This document shows, in pieces, positions 17,424 to 25,719 of a stretch of 64,000 bases of DNA; position 1 is the first letter of the stretch; each line of letters starts with the position of its first letter. Source of the stretch: Streptomyces camelliae (GTDB taxonomy: Bacteria; Actinomycetota; Actinomycetes; Streptomycetales; Streptomycetaceae); assembly GCF_027625935.1 (NCBI RefSeq), contig NZ_CP115300.1:5766001-5830000 (forward strand), in the 5' to 3' direction. A program made the position numbers and the translations under genes. The notes under the pieces are model-generated. The model did no database searches, had not been told where the DNA came from, and worked only from the letters and a program-made list of their open reading frames with translations.

Positions 17424-17455
17424 GGGTCTAGCCCAAACGTGATGGGTCGTTCACG
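17424..17455. promoter_or_regulatory. Candidate GntR operator region
   Basis: The 133-bp gap before the FAD oxidoreductase contains GGGTCTAGCCC (17424-17434), a near palindrome with the TCTAG core seen in HutC-subfamily operators, followed by an inverted repeat CGTGA/TCACG (17438-17455). Together they would place a GntR binding site upstream of the operon. Binding has not been shown. Confidence 0.45.
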
Positions 17456-17510
17456 CTCTCGTTGTCAGCCGGATGTCTCCGGTTACCCGATCCCGAGGAG
17501 CGTTGCCGCC

Positions 17511-18635
17511 GTGAGAGTGACAGTCGTCGGAGCAGGCGTGGTGGGCACCATGCACGCCTGGCAGGCAGTGGAGCGCGGCCACCAGGTCGTCCAGATCGAG
17601 CGTGAGGCGGAGGCGCGCGGCGCCTCGCTGCGCAACTTCGGGCAGATCTGGGTCAGTGGCCGCGCCGGCGGAGAAGAGCTGGAAGCCGCGCTGCGGGCGC
17701 GGGAGCTGTGGGAGGGCATCGGCGCCCGCGTGCCCAAGCTCGGCTTCCGGGCCAACGGGTCGCTGACCCCGGTGCGCGGCGCCCTCGAACTCGCCGTCGC
17801 CGAGGCCGCCCTCGCCCGCCCGGACGCCGCCGCCCGCGGCTACAAGCTGCTGCTGCCTGGCGAGGCGCGGGCCCTCAACCCCGCCCTGCGCGGCGACTTC
17901 ACCGCCGCCCTGTACTGCGAGCGGGACGCGGCCGTCGAGCCGCGCATCGCCCAACTCGCCCTGCGCGAGGAGCTGTTGAAGTCCCCCAACTACACCTTCC
18001 TGCCGGGGCGGGAGGTACGTGACGTGGTCGGCGCCGGAGCCGTACGGGACGACCACGGCGACGTCCACCACGCCGACGCCGTCGTCCTGTGCACCGGCGC
18101 CTGGCTCGGCGGACTCGTCCGCGAGCTGGCCGGGCCCGAGCTGCCCGTGCGCCGGGTCCGCCTGCAGATGATGCAGACCGACCCGCTGGGCGAGCCGCTC
18201 ACCACCTCGGTCGCCGACGCCGACAGCTTCCGCTACTACCCGGCCTACGCCTCCCCGGCACTGGATGCGCTCAACGCCGAGCAGCCGCAGCCGGAGACCG
18301 CCGCCGCACACCGGATGCAGCTGCTCATGGTGCAGCGCGCCGACGGCGGACTGACCATCGGCGACACCCACGAGTACGAGCACCCCTTCGCTTTCGACAC
18401 CGTCGAGGAGCCCTACGAGCACCTCGTCGCAGTCGTGGAGTCCCTGCTCGGCCGGCAGCTGCCGCGCATCCGCCGCCGCTGGGCCGGTGTGTACGCGCAG
18501 TGCACCGACCCGGGCCGGGTCGTGCACCGGCAGCGGGTGGGCGACGGGGTGTGGTTGGTCACCGGGCCCGGTGGGCGCGGCATGACCTGCGCCCCCGCGA
18601 TAGCCGAAACGACCGCGAACGAACTGGGCTGGTGA
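17511..18635 (+). CDS. TIGR03364-type FAD-dependent oxidoreductase
   Basis: GTG 17511 has GAGGAG upstream. The 374-residue protein begins with a dinucleotide-binding fold (VTVVGAGVVGTMHAWQAVERGHQVVQIERE) and has the D-amino-acid-oxidase-like core, ending MTCAPAIAETTANELGW after TGPGGRG. The family TIGR03364 is known from phosphonate gene clusters, and the neighbours here fit this. It probably oxidises the amine of 2-aminoethylphosphonate or an N-substituted relative, giving an aldehyde for the downstream hydrolase. The reaction is inferred from context. Confidence 0.85.
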   Translation: MRVTVVGAGVVGTMHAWQAVERGHQVVQIEREAEARGASLRNFGQIWVSGRAGGEELEAALRARELWEGIGARVPKLGFRANGSLTPVRGALELAVAEAALARPDAAARGYKLLLPGEARALNPALRGDFTAALYCERDAAVEPRIAQLALREELLKSPNYTFLPGREVRDVVGAGAVRDDHGDVHHADAVVLCTGAWLGGLVRELAGPELPVRRVRLQMMQTDPLGEPLTTSVADADSFRYYPAYASPALDALNAEQPQPETAAAHRMQLLMVQRADGGLTIGDTHEYEHPFAFDTVEEPYEHLVAVVESLLGRQLPRIRRRWAGVYAQCTDPGRVVHRQRVGDGVWLVTGPGGRGMTCAPAIAETTANELGW

Positions 18636-18643
18636 GAACCCCG

Positions 18644-19336
18644 ATGAACACTGCGGACATCCGTCTCGTCGTGCTCGACATGGCCGGTACGACCGTCGCC
18701 GACGGCGGCCTCGTCGAGCGTGCCTTCGCCGCCGCCGCTGCCGAACTCGGCGTCGAGCCCGGCTCGGCCGAGCACGCCGAGCACCTCGCGTACGTCCGGG
18801 CCACCATGGGCGAGTCCAAGATCTCCGTCTTCCGGCACCTGTTCGGCACCGAGGAACGCGCCCAGCGGGCCAACACCGCCTTCGAGAAGGCGTACGGCGA
18901 CCTCGTTGACGCGGGCCTCATCGCCCCCGTCCCCGGCGCCCGCGAGGCCATCGAGGAACTCGCCGGCAGCGGCCGTACCGTCGTCCTGACCACCGGCTTC
19001 GCCCGCGTCACCCAGGACGCGATCCTCGACGCCCTCGGCTGGCGCGACCTCGTCCCGCTCACCCTGTGCCCGGCCGACGCCGGCGGGCGCGGGCGGCCGT
19101 ACCCCGACATGGTCCTGGAGGCTTTCGTCCGCACCAAGGCGGCCGAGGACGTCCGGCAGATCGCCGTCGCCGGGGACACCTCGTACGACGTGCTCAGCGG
19201 GGTGCGCGCCGGAGCCGGGCTGATCGCCGGCGTACGCACCGGGGCGCACGGGGACACGGAGTTCCGCGCCGCCGGCGCCACCCACGTCCTCGACTCCGTT
19301 GCCGACCTGCCCGCACTGCTGGCGGGAGACCGGTGA
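18644..19336 (+). CDS. Phosphonatase-like HAD hydrolase (TIGR03351 type)
   Basis: The 230-residue protein begins VVLDMAGTTVADGGLVERAF: the Asp of DMAGTT is the HAD nucleophile and the sequence matches phosphonoacetaldehyde-hydrolase relatives. Later motifs are VVLTTGFARVTQDAIL (motif II), RPYPDMVL (motif III region) and IAVAGDTSYDVLSGVRAG (motif IV). It would cleave the C-P bond of phosphonoacetaldehyde or a related product. A GTG at 18632 overlaps the previous stop (GTGA) and is an alternative start nine... specifically four codons upstream, so translation is coupled to the oxidase. Confidence 0.85.
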   Translation: MNTADIRLVVLDMAGTTVADGGLVERAFAAAAAELGVEPGSAEHAEHLAYVRATMGESKISVFRHLFGTEERAQRANTAFEKAYGDLVDAGLIAPVPGAREAIEELAGSGRTVVLTTGFARVTQDAILDALGWRDLVPLTLCPADAGGRGRPYPDMVLEAFVRTKAAEDVRQIAVAGDTSYDVLSGVRAGAGLIAGVRTGAHGDTEFRAAGATHVLDSVADLPALLAGDR

Positions 19337-19337
19337 G

Positions 19338-20411
19338 ATGGGCATCCGCTTCGACTCCGTCACCGTCGCCTACGGCGGAAACGCCGGCACCCTCGCTCTC
19401 GAATCGCTCGACCTGACCGTCGAGCCGGGTGAGGTCATGGCGCTGCTCGGGCCGTCCGGCTCCGGCAAGACCACCGCGCTGCGGGCGGTCGCCGGGTTCG
19501 TACGGCCCGTGTCCGGGCGGGTGCTCCTCGGCGGCCGGGACGTGACGGACCTGCCGCCGTACCGGCGCGGCATCGGCATGGTGGTGCAGAGCTACGCGCT
19601 GTTCCCGCACATGCGGGTGGACGAGAACGTGGCCTTCGGGCTCCGGGCCCGCAAGACGCCCAAGGGCGAGATACGGCAACGGGTCGCCGAGGCGCTGGAG
19701 ATGACCGGCATGGCCGCCTACGCCCGCCGCCACCCGCGCGAGCTGTCCGGCGGACAGCAGCAGCGGGTCGCCATCGCCCGCGCCCTCGCCATCCGGCCGG
19801 ACGTCCTGCTCCTGGACGAGCCCCTGTCCGCACTGGACGCCCGGCTGCGGTCGGACATGCTGGCCGAACTCACCCGGATCCACCGGGAGTTGCCCGACGT
19901 CTCGATGCTGTACGTCACCCACGACCAGGTCGAGGCGCTGACCCTGGCCGACCGGATCGCCGTCATGGACAAGGCGCGGTTGCGCGCGTGCGGCACACCG
20001 AGGGAGCTGTACCGGGCGCCCACCGATGAGTTCACGGCGTCTTTCGTGGGCGGTGCGAATCTGCTGCCGGTGACCGTGGCGTCCGGGGGAGTCGTCTTCG
20101 CGGGCACCGAGCTGACGACCGACACGGCACACGCGGTCGCGGGGGCGCGGGCCACGCTGTGCGTACGGCCGCATGTCGTCGGGCTCGGGCAGGGACCGGG
20201 GCCGGGGCCCGGGTCCAATCAGCTCACCGGTGTCGTACGGGAGATCCAGTGGCGCGGGGCCACGCACCGGCTGTACGTCGAGGTCGGCGGGCACACGGTC
20301 ATGGCGGACGTGCGCGAGCTGAAGGACCCGCCCGCGCACGGGGAGTCCGTGAGCCTGTACTTCGCCCCTGACGACGCGGTGCTGCTGCCGGCCGGGGTCA
20401 CCCATGCGTAG
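19338..20411 (+). CDS. ABC transporter ATP-binding protein, 2-aminoethylphosphonate type
   Basis: ATG 19338 lies just after the HAD stop. The 357-residue protein has Walker A (LLGPSGSGKTTALR), Q-loop (VVQSYALFPHM), signature (LSGGQQQRVAIARALA), Walker B (VLLLDEPLSALD) and H-loop (YVTHDQVEAL), followed by a C-terminal TOBE-like regulatory domain. It is of the spermidine/Fe3+/phosphonate importer type. It energises uptake through the two permeases that follow; its stop overlaps the first permease by eight bases. Confidence 0.92.
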   Translation: MGIRFDSVTVAYGGNAGTLALESLDLTVEPGEVMALLGPSGSGKTTALRAVAGFVRPVSGRVLLGGRDVTDLPPYRRGIGMVVQSYALFPHMRVDENVAFGLRARKTPKGEIRQRVAEALEMTGMAAYARRHPRELSGGQQQRVAIARALAIRPDVLLLDEPLSALDARLRSDMLAELTRIHRELPDVSMLYVTHDQVEALTLADRIAVMDKARLRACGTPRELYRAPTDEFTASFVGGANLLPVTVASGGVVFAGTELTTDTAHAVAGARATLCVRPHVVGLGQGPGPGPGSNQLTGVVREIQWRGATHRLYVEVGGHTVMADVRELKDPPAHGESVSLYFAPDDAVLLPAGVTHA

Positions 20412-21186
20412 GCGTCTGCTGTGGGCCCTGCCCCCGGTGGCCCTCCTCGCCCTCTTCTTCCTCTATCCCCTCGCCCTCGTCGTCCAGCAGTCCGTCCGGC
20501 CCGACAGAGGCGGCACCTCGCTCCAGCCGTACGCCGACGTCTTCGCCTCCGAGGCGTTCCGGAACGCGCTGTGGACCACCGTATGGCTGGCCCTCGCCGC
20601 CACCGCCGGCTGTCTGGTGCTCGGCTTTCTGCTGGCGCTGGTCATCGCGTTCGTACCGTTCCCGGGCGCGAAGACGGTGGCGCGGTTCATCGACGTGTAC
20701 CTGTCCTTCCCGTCCTTCCTCATCACGCTGGCGCTGCTGTTCATCTACGGCACGACGGGGATCATCGGTTCCTTCCCGTTCCTGACCACCTCCTGGGGTG
20801 TGCTGCTGGCGGAGGTCACCTACTTCACGCCGTTCGTGATGCGGCCCCTGCTCGCCGCGTTCTCGCAGCTGGACACCGCCCAGCTGGAGGCGGCGAGTTC
20901 GCTGGGCGCGCGGGCACCCCGGATCGTGCGCCGGATCATCCTGCCGGAGGCGCTGCCCGCGCTCGCGGCCGGCGGAAGCCTCGTGCTGGTGCTCTGTCTC
21001 AACGAGTTCGGGATCGTGCTGTTCACCGGCGCGAAGGGGGTCACCACCCTGCCGATGCTCGTCTACAGCAAGGCGATCCTGGAGTCCGACTATCCGGGCG
21101 CGTGTGTGGTCGCCGTCGTCAACGTCCTGATCTCCGTGGGCCTGTACGGCCTCTACCGGGTGGTGAGCCGTCGTGCTGGTGCATAG
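20404..21186 (+). CDS. ABC transporter permease 1, 2-aminoethylphosphonate type
   Basis: The 260-residue membrane protein has six helices and the cytoplasmic EAA loop (QLEAASSLGARAPRIVRRIILPEALPAL). It is the first of two permeases of a spermidine/phosphonate-type importer. Its start overlaps the ATPase gene by 8 bp and its end overlaps the second permease by 14 bp, a compact operon arrangement that fixes subunit stoichiometry. Confidence 0.9.
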   Translation: MRRRLLWALPPVALLALFFLYPLALVVQQSVRPDRGGTSLQPYADVFASEAFRNALWTTVWLALAATAGCLVLGFLLALVIAFVPFPGAKTVARFIDVYLSFPSFLITLALLFIYGTTGIIGSFPFLTTSWGVLLAEVTYFTPFVMRPLLAAFSQLDTAQLEAASSLGARAPRIVRRIILPEALPALAAGGSLVLVLCLNEFGIVLFTGAKGVTTLPMLVYSKAILESDYPGACVVAVVNVLISVGLYGLYRVVSRRAGA

Positions 21187-21970
21187 CCGCGGGGCCAGGT
21201 GGGCCGTATGGGCGGTGTTCCTCGTCCTCTTCCTGCCGCTGTTCGCCCTGCCCCTGCTCGTCGTCCTCGGCGCCTCCCTCGCCACCCACTGGTCCGGCGT
21301 CCTGCCCTCGGGGCTGACCACCGCCAACTACCGCGCGGCGACCCGGGGCGAGGCCCTCCAGGCGCTCACCACCAGCCTGCTCACCGCCACCGCCGCCAGC
21401 CTGCTCGCTCTCACCCTCGGCACCTGGGCCGCGCTGGCCGGGGCGGCCCTGACGAAGCGGTACCGCAGGCTCATGGACGCCCTGTTCGTGCTGCCGCTCG
21501 CCGTGCCCTCCGTCGTCGTGGGCCTGTCGGTCCTGGTGGCGTTCTCCCAGCCGCCCATGCTGCTCAACGGCACCCGGTGGATCGTGATCCTCGCCCACAC
21601 CGTGCTGGTCACCGCCTTCGCCCATCAGTCCGTGTCGGCCGCGATCACCCGCCTCGACCCGGCCTACGAACAGGCCGCCGCCTCCCTCGGCGCCCGCCCC
21701 GCCTACGCCCTGTGGCGGGTGCGCCTCCCCCTGCTCCTGCCCTCCCTCACCGCCGCCGCCGGCCTCTGCTTCGCCCTGTCCATGGGCGAGCTGAGCGCCA
21801 CGATGATGCTGTACCCGCCCGACTGGACCCCGCTGCCCGTCCTCATCTACGCGGCCACCGACCGCGGCGCCCTGTTCACCGGCTCGGCCGTGGCCGTGGT
21901 GCTGATGGCCGCGACCCTGCTCGTCCTGTTCGCCGTCTCCCGGGTCCGCACCCGGGCGTCGTACCGCTGA
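21173..21970 (+). CDS. ABC transporter permease 2, 2-aminoethylphosphonate type
   Basis: The 265-residue product starts at a GTG within the end of the previous gene. It has six helices and the EAA motif (AYEQAAASLGARPAYALWRVRLPLLLPSLTAA). It completes the membrane channel with permease 1. The substrate-binding lipoprotein follows after 44 bp with its own ribosome-binding site. Confidence 0.9.
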   Translation: MLVHSRGARWAVWAVFLVLFLPLFALPLLVVLGASLATHWSGVLPSGLTTANYRAATRGEALQALTTSLLTATAASLLALTLGTWAALAGAALTKRYRRLMDALFVLPLAVPSVVVGLSVLVAFSQPPMLLNGTRWIVILAHTVLVTAFAHQSVSAAITRLDPAYEQAAASLGARPAYALWRVRLPLLLPSLTAAAGLCFALSMGELSATMMLYPPDWTPLPVLIYAATDRGALFTGSAVAVVLMAATLLVLFAVSRVRTRASYR

Positions 21971-22014
21971 CACCTCCTCCAACACCCCTTATCACGCCAG
22001 GAGTTGGCCTCGCC

Positions 22015-23067
22015 ATGCCCAGAAACCGCCTCGCGCTCGCCACAGCCCTCGCTCTGCTCGCCGCCCCCGCGCTCTCCGCCTGCGGCTCCTCCGCGGCCTC
22101 CGACGCCAAGGAGGTCACCGTCTACAGCGCCGACGGCCTGAAGGGGGAGAACGGCGACGGCTGGTACGACAAGGTCTTCGCCGACTTCACCCGGCAGACC
22201 GGCATCAAGGTCAAGTACGTCGAGGGCGGCTCCGGCGAGATGGTCCAGCGCGCCGTCCGCGAGAAGAGCAACCCGCAGGCCGACGTGCTGGTCACCCTGC
22301 CGCCGTTCATCCAGCAGGCCGACGCCAAAGGCCTGCTCCAGAAGTACGAGGTGAAGGACGCAGGCCAGGTCAGCGGCGCCGACAAGGCCGCTGACGGCAC
22401 CTGGATCTCGGTCGTCGACAACTACTTCTGCTTCGTCTACGACAAGAAGAAGCTGAAGCAGGCCCCGAAGACCTGGGCCGAGCTGCTCGACCCGGCGTAC
22501 AAGAACAAGCTGCAGTACTCCACACCGGGCGTCGCCGGCGACGGCACCGCCGTACTGATCAAGGCCGTCCACGACTTCGGCGGCAAGGAGCAGGCCCTCG
22601 CCTATCTGAAGAAGCTCCAGGCCAACAACGTCGGCCCGTCCGCCTCCACCGGCAAACTCGCGCCCAAGGTCGACAAGGGTGAGCTGCTCGTCGCCAACGG
22701 CGATGTGCAGATGAACTACGCCCAGTCCAAGACAATGCCCGACCTCGGCATCTGGTTCCCGGCCGGCCAGGACGGCAAGCCCAGCACCTTCGCCCTGCCC
22801 TATGCGGCCGGCCTGGTCACCAAGGCCCCGCACAGCGCGAACGGCAGGAAACTCCTCGACTTCATGCTCGCGCGCACGCAGCAGCAGGAGGTCAGCGCGA
22901 TCGGCGGTGGCTTCAGCGCCCGTCAGGACGTCAAGCCCACCGACGCCAACGCCGTCGCGCTCACCAAGCTCATGGACGGCGTGGACTTCTTCGAGCCCGA
23001 CTGGACGGACATCGACAAGAACCTGACGTCGTACGTCGAGGACTGGAAGTCGGCCACCGGCAGCTGA
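22015..23067 (+). CDS. ABC substrate-binding lipoprotein, 2-aminoethylphosphonate type
   Basis: ATG 22015 follows CCAGGAG. The 350-residue protein has a lipoprotein signal with lipobox LSAC and a periplasmic-binding fold of the iron/thiamine/phosphonate type: VTVYSADGLKGENGDGWYDKVFADFTRQTGIKVKYVEGGSGEM, then VDNYFCFVYDKKKL and VANGDVQMNYAQSKTMPDLGIW. It presents the substrate to the permease pair. The combination with TIGR03364 and phosphonatase-like genes points to 2-aminoethylphosphonate; the ligand is inferred. A hairpin terminator follows at 23125. Confidence 0.9.
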   Translation: MPRNRLALATALALLAAPALSACGSSAASDAKEVTVYSADGLKGENGDGWYDKVFADFTRQTGIKVKYVEGGSGEMVQRAVREKSNPQADVLVTLPPFIQQADAKGLLQKYEVKDAGQVSGADKAADGTWISVVDNYFCFVYDKKKLKQAPKTWAELLDPAYKNKLQYSTPGVAGDGTAVLIKAVHDFGGKEQALAYLKKLQANNVGPSASTGKLAPKVDKGELLVANGDVQMNYAQSKTMPDLGIWFPAGQDGKPSTFALPYAAGLVTKAPHSANGRKLLDFMLARTQQQEVSAIGGGFSARQDVKPTDANAVALTKLMDGVDFFEPDWTDIDKNLTSYVEDWKSATGS

Positions 23068-23124
23068 CTGACCTGGACAATCCTGGAGCAGACCGGGGTC
23101 AGGATCAGGCCATCGAACATTAGG

Positions 23125-23170
23125 CTGGGGGCGTCGGTACGCCGTGGTTCCGGCGCCCCCCAGCTTTCTC
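23125..23170 (+). terminator. Terminator after the phosphonate operon
   Basis: CTGGGGGC (23125-23132) pairs with GCCCCCCAG (23155-23163), followed by a T-rich CTTTCTC. It separates the operon from the HAD-IIA gene. Confidence 0.65.
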
Positions 23171-23212
23171 GCCCTGCTTCCGTGACCGTACGTACGCCAG
23201 GAGACGCACAAC

Positions 23213-23992
23213 ATGGCAGACCGCAAGCCGATCGAGTCGTGGCTCACCGACATGGACGGTGTACTGATCCACGAGGGCGTTCCGATCCCCGGCGCCGACG
23301 CCTTTCTGAAGAAGCTGCGCGAGTCCGGGCGGCCCTTCCTGGTGCTCACCAACAACTCCATCTACACCGCCCGCGACCTGCACGCCCGGCTGCGGCGGAT
23401 GGGCCTGGACGTGCCGGTGGACAACATCTGGACCTCGGCTCTCGCCACCGCCCAGTTCCTGAACGACCAGCGGCCCGGCGGCAGCGCCTACGTCATCGGA
23501 GAGGCCGGTCTGACCACCGCGCTGCACGACATCGGCTACATCCTCACCGACCACGAGCCCGACTTCGTGATCCTCGGCGAGACCCGCACCTACTCCTTCG
23601 AGGCCCTGACCAAGGCCGTCCGGCTGATCAACAACGGCGCCCGGTTCATCGCCACCAACCCGGACAACGTCGGCCCCTCCACCGAGGGCGACCTGCCCGC
23701 CACCGGCTCGGTCGCCGCCCTGATCACCGCCGCGACCGGCAAGAAGCCGTACTTCGTCGGCAAGCCCAACCCGCTGATGATGCGGGCGGGCCTGAACGCC
23801 ATCGGCGCCCACTCCGAGACCTCCGCGATGATCGGCGACCGCATGGACACCGACGTCCTCGCGGGCCTGGAGGCCGGCATGCGGACGTTCCTGGTGCTCA
23901 GCGGGGTCACCCAGCCCGACGAGGTCGACCAGCACCCCTTCCGGCCGTCGAAGGTCGTCGACTCCATCGCGGACCTGGTCGACCTCGTCTGA
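23213..23992 (+). CDS. HAD-IIA-family (NagD-like) phosphatase
   Basis: ATG 23213 follows CAGGAG. The 259-residue protein has the nucleophile motif LTDMDGVLIHEG, motif II in LVLTNNSIYTARDL, the NagD-type cap (TSALATAQFLNDQ) and C-terminal GKPNPLMMRAGL and MIGDRMDTDVLAGLEAGMRT. It hydrolyses phosphate monoesters; nucleotides and sugar phosphates are typical substrates. Lying after a terminator, it is probably a separate unit rather than part of phosphonate breakdown. Confidence 0.9.
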   Translation: MADRKPIESWLTDMDGVLIHEGVPIPGADAFLKKLRESGRPFLVLTNNSIYTARDLHARLRRMGLDVPVDNIWTSALATAQFLNDQRPGGSAYVIGEAGLTTALHDIGYILTDHEPDFVILGETRTYSFEALTKAVRLINNGARFIATNPDNVGPSTEGDLPATGSVAALITAATGKKPYFVGKPNPLMMRAGLNAIGAHSETSAMIGDRMDTDVLAGLEAGMRTFLVLSGVTQPDEVDQHPFRPSKVVDSIADLVDLV

Positions 23993-24034
23993 CCAGGCAA
24001 TTTCAAACCTTTCCCCACCCGAATGGAGCAATCG

Positions 24035-24061
24035 GGCGCCCTCCGAGGATGCGGGGGCGCC
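24035..24061 (+). terminator. Hairpin after the HAD-IIA gene
   Basis: GGCGCCC (24035-24041) pairs perfectly with GGGCGCC (24055-24061) across a 13-base loop. There is no U-tract, so its role as a terminator is tentative. Confidence 0.45.
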
Positions 24062-24074
24062 TGGTGCGGGGGAG

Positions 24075-24092
24075 CCTCCAGATAACTGGAGG
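24075..24092 (+). promoter_or_regulatory. Hairpin sequestering a ribosome-binding site
   Basis: CCTCCAG-ATAA-CTGGAGG is a perfect 7-bp stem with a 4-base loop. Its right arm contains GGAGG, the Shine-Dalgarno of the gene starting at ATG 24099, so the folded form would hide the site. Confidence 0.6.
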
Positions 24093-24098
24093 TTCACG

Positions 24099-24890
24099 AT
24101 GGGCTCACTACGCCTCACTCTCTGTACCGGAATCCTGGCCGCCGCCGCGCTCACACCGTCGGCCCACGCCGTCGAGGGCGGCTCGGTCGACGTGACCCCC
24201 GGCTCCCCGGCGCCCGGCACCGATGTGTCCCTGCGGGTCCACGGCTGCTCCGGGCCCGAGGGCACGGCCGTCTCGACCGCGTTCGTCGCCGACGCCCGGC
24301 TCACCGGCCGACAGGGCACCCTGTCCGGCGAGACCCGCGTCCGCTCCTCCCTCGCACCCGGCACCTACGACGTGCGGGTCACGTGCGCCGACTTCGTCTT
24401 CAACAGCAGGCTCACGATCCCCGACCGAGGCATCGGGGCCGGCCGGGGCATGGACCAGGGAGTCGGCCGGGGCGCGGACCACGGCATGGACCCGGCGAGT
24501 GGCCGGGGCACGGACCAGGCAACCGGCCGCGGATCGGACCAGGGAGCCGGCCGGGGGATGGACTCGACGAGCGGTCGGGGAACGGACCAGGGAGCCGGCC
24601 GGGGCGCGGACCACGGCACGGACCCGGCAAGCGGTCGGGGAACGGACCAGCGGACCGGTCCGGCGGACCAGCCCGACCCGCGGCCCGACGCGGCGGCCTC
24701 GCCCTTTGCCCCCGTCCACGCGGGCGGCGGTGGCACGGCCACGCATTTCGCCACCGTGGCCACCAGCGAGTCCGGACCCGGCACCGCCCAGACGCTCACC
24801 GGCCTCGGACTGGCCGGGATCGCCGCGCTCGCCGTCGGACTCCGCGCCCACCGGAGCCGTAACGGCCGCGACAGCGGCACCCCCCGCTGA
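24099..24890 (+). CDS. Secreted repeat protein with C-terminal membrane anchor
   Basis: The 263-residue protein has a signal peptide, an Ig-like domain (VDVTPGSPAPGTDVSLRVHGCSGPEG to CADFVFNSRLTIPD) resembling the small protein at 13223, and then about 80 residues of imperfect repeats built from GRGTDQ, GRGADHG and GRGMD units (roughly 24440-24660). The C-terminus has a hydrophobic helix (LTGLGLAGIAALAVGL) and a basic tail. No LPxTG-type motif is clear. It is 8 bp upstream of a class F sortase, so it is the likely partner or substrate. Its translation may be controlled by the hairpin at 24075. Confidence 0.75.
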   Translation: MGSLRLTLCTGILAAAALTPSAHAVEGGSVDVTPGSPAPGTDVSLRVHGCSGPEGTAVSTAFVADARLTGRQGTLSGETRVRSSLAPGTYDVRVTCADFVFNSRLTIPDRGIGAGRGMDQGVGRGADHGMDPASGRGTDQATGRGSDQGAGRGMDSTSGRGTDQGAGRGADHGTDPASGRGTDQRTGPADQPDPRPDAAASPFAPVHAGGGGTATHFATVATSESGPGTAQTLTGLGLAGIAALAVGLRAHRSRNGRDSGTPR

Positions 24891-24898
24891 CCGGCCGT

Positions 24899-25573
24899 AT
24901 GACCGGCGACCGCGAGCACCCGCACACCACCACCGGCACAGGGCGCCTGCTCACCGTCCTGGCCTGGGCGGTGCTGCTGTTCGGGCTGTGGCTGTGGGGG
25001 CGGGAGATCACCGGCCTGCCGGACCGCACGGGCGGCCCGGGCACCGGTGACGTGTTCGCCGTCGGCACCGCTCCCACCCCGCTGCCCCGCCCGGCCGCGC
25101 CGCTCGCCGACGCTGTGCCCCAGCGCCTCGACATCCCCCGGCTGGGCGTCCAGGCACCCGTGGTCACCCGCGGCCTGGACGCCCAGGGCGCCGTCGACCC
25201 GCCGCCCTTCGACCAGCCGGGCGTGGTCGGCTGGTACGGCGCCGGCCCCAAACCCGGCGCCCAGGGCGCCGCCCTCCTCGTCGGGCACGTCGACACCGAG
25301 ACCCGGCCCGCCGTCTTCTACAAGCTCAGCACGCTCACCCCGGGCGCCACGGTCCGGGTGGTCCGCTCGGACGGCACGGTCGCCGAGTTCACCGTCGACG
25401 ACGTCCGCGTGCTGCCCCGCACCGACTTCGACGCCCGCCAGGCCTACGGCCCCCACCGGGCCGGCCGCGCCGAACTCCGCCTGATCACCTGCGGCGGCAG
25501 CTTCGACCGCGCCACCAACAGCTACACCGCCAACGTGGTCGTCTCCGCCTACCTCACACGAACCACGCCCTGA
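24899..25573 (+). CDS. Class F sortase
   Basis: The 224-residue protein has an N-terminal membrane helix (LLTVLAWAVLLFGLWLWG) and a sortase fold starting at RLDIPRLGVQAPVV. The catalytic His is in LLVGHVDTETR, the Cys in LRLITCGGSFDRATNSY, with an Arg just after. Class F sortases are actinobacterial and their substrates are poorly known. It lies eight bases after the gene for a repeat-bearing secreted protein, which may be its substrate. Confidence 0.9.
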   Translation: MTGDREHPHTTTGTGRLLTVLAWAVLLFGLWLWGREITGLPDRTGGPGTGDVFAVGTAPTPLPRPAAPLADAVPQRLDIPRLGVQAPVVTRGLDAQGAVDPPPFDQPGVVGWYGAGPKPGAQGAALLVGHVDTETRPAVFYKLSTLTPGATVRVVRSDGTVAEFTVDDVRVLPRTDFDARQAYGPHRAGRAELRLITCGGSFDRATNSYTANVVVSAYLTRTTP

Positions 25574-25719
25574 GCCACGAGCACCACGCACTGCGTACTG
25601 ACCCCGCGCGCCCCGTCACGCGACCTCGTGGCGAACCGTCCCGATATGCCAGCATGGGACGGCATTCGGGCCAGTGCGCCCATGACCAGTGCGCCCATGG
25701 GGGACCAGGGGGGAATCGC

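Noticed and set aside
24430..24660. DNA repeats of about 30-40 bp suggesting an array.
   Set aside because: They are in-frame codon repeats for a Gly/Arg/Asp/Gln-rich protein segment.
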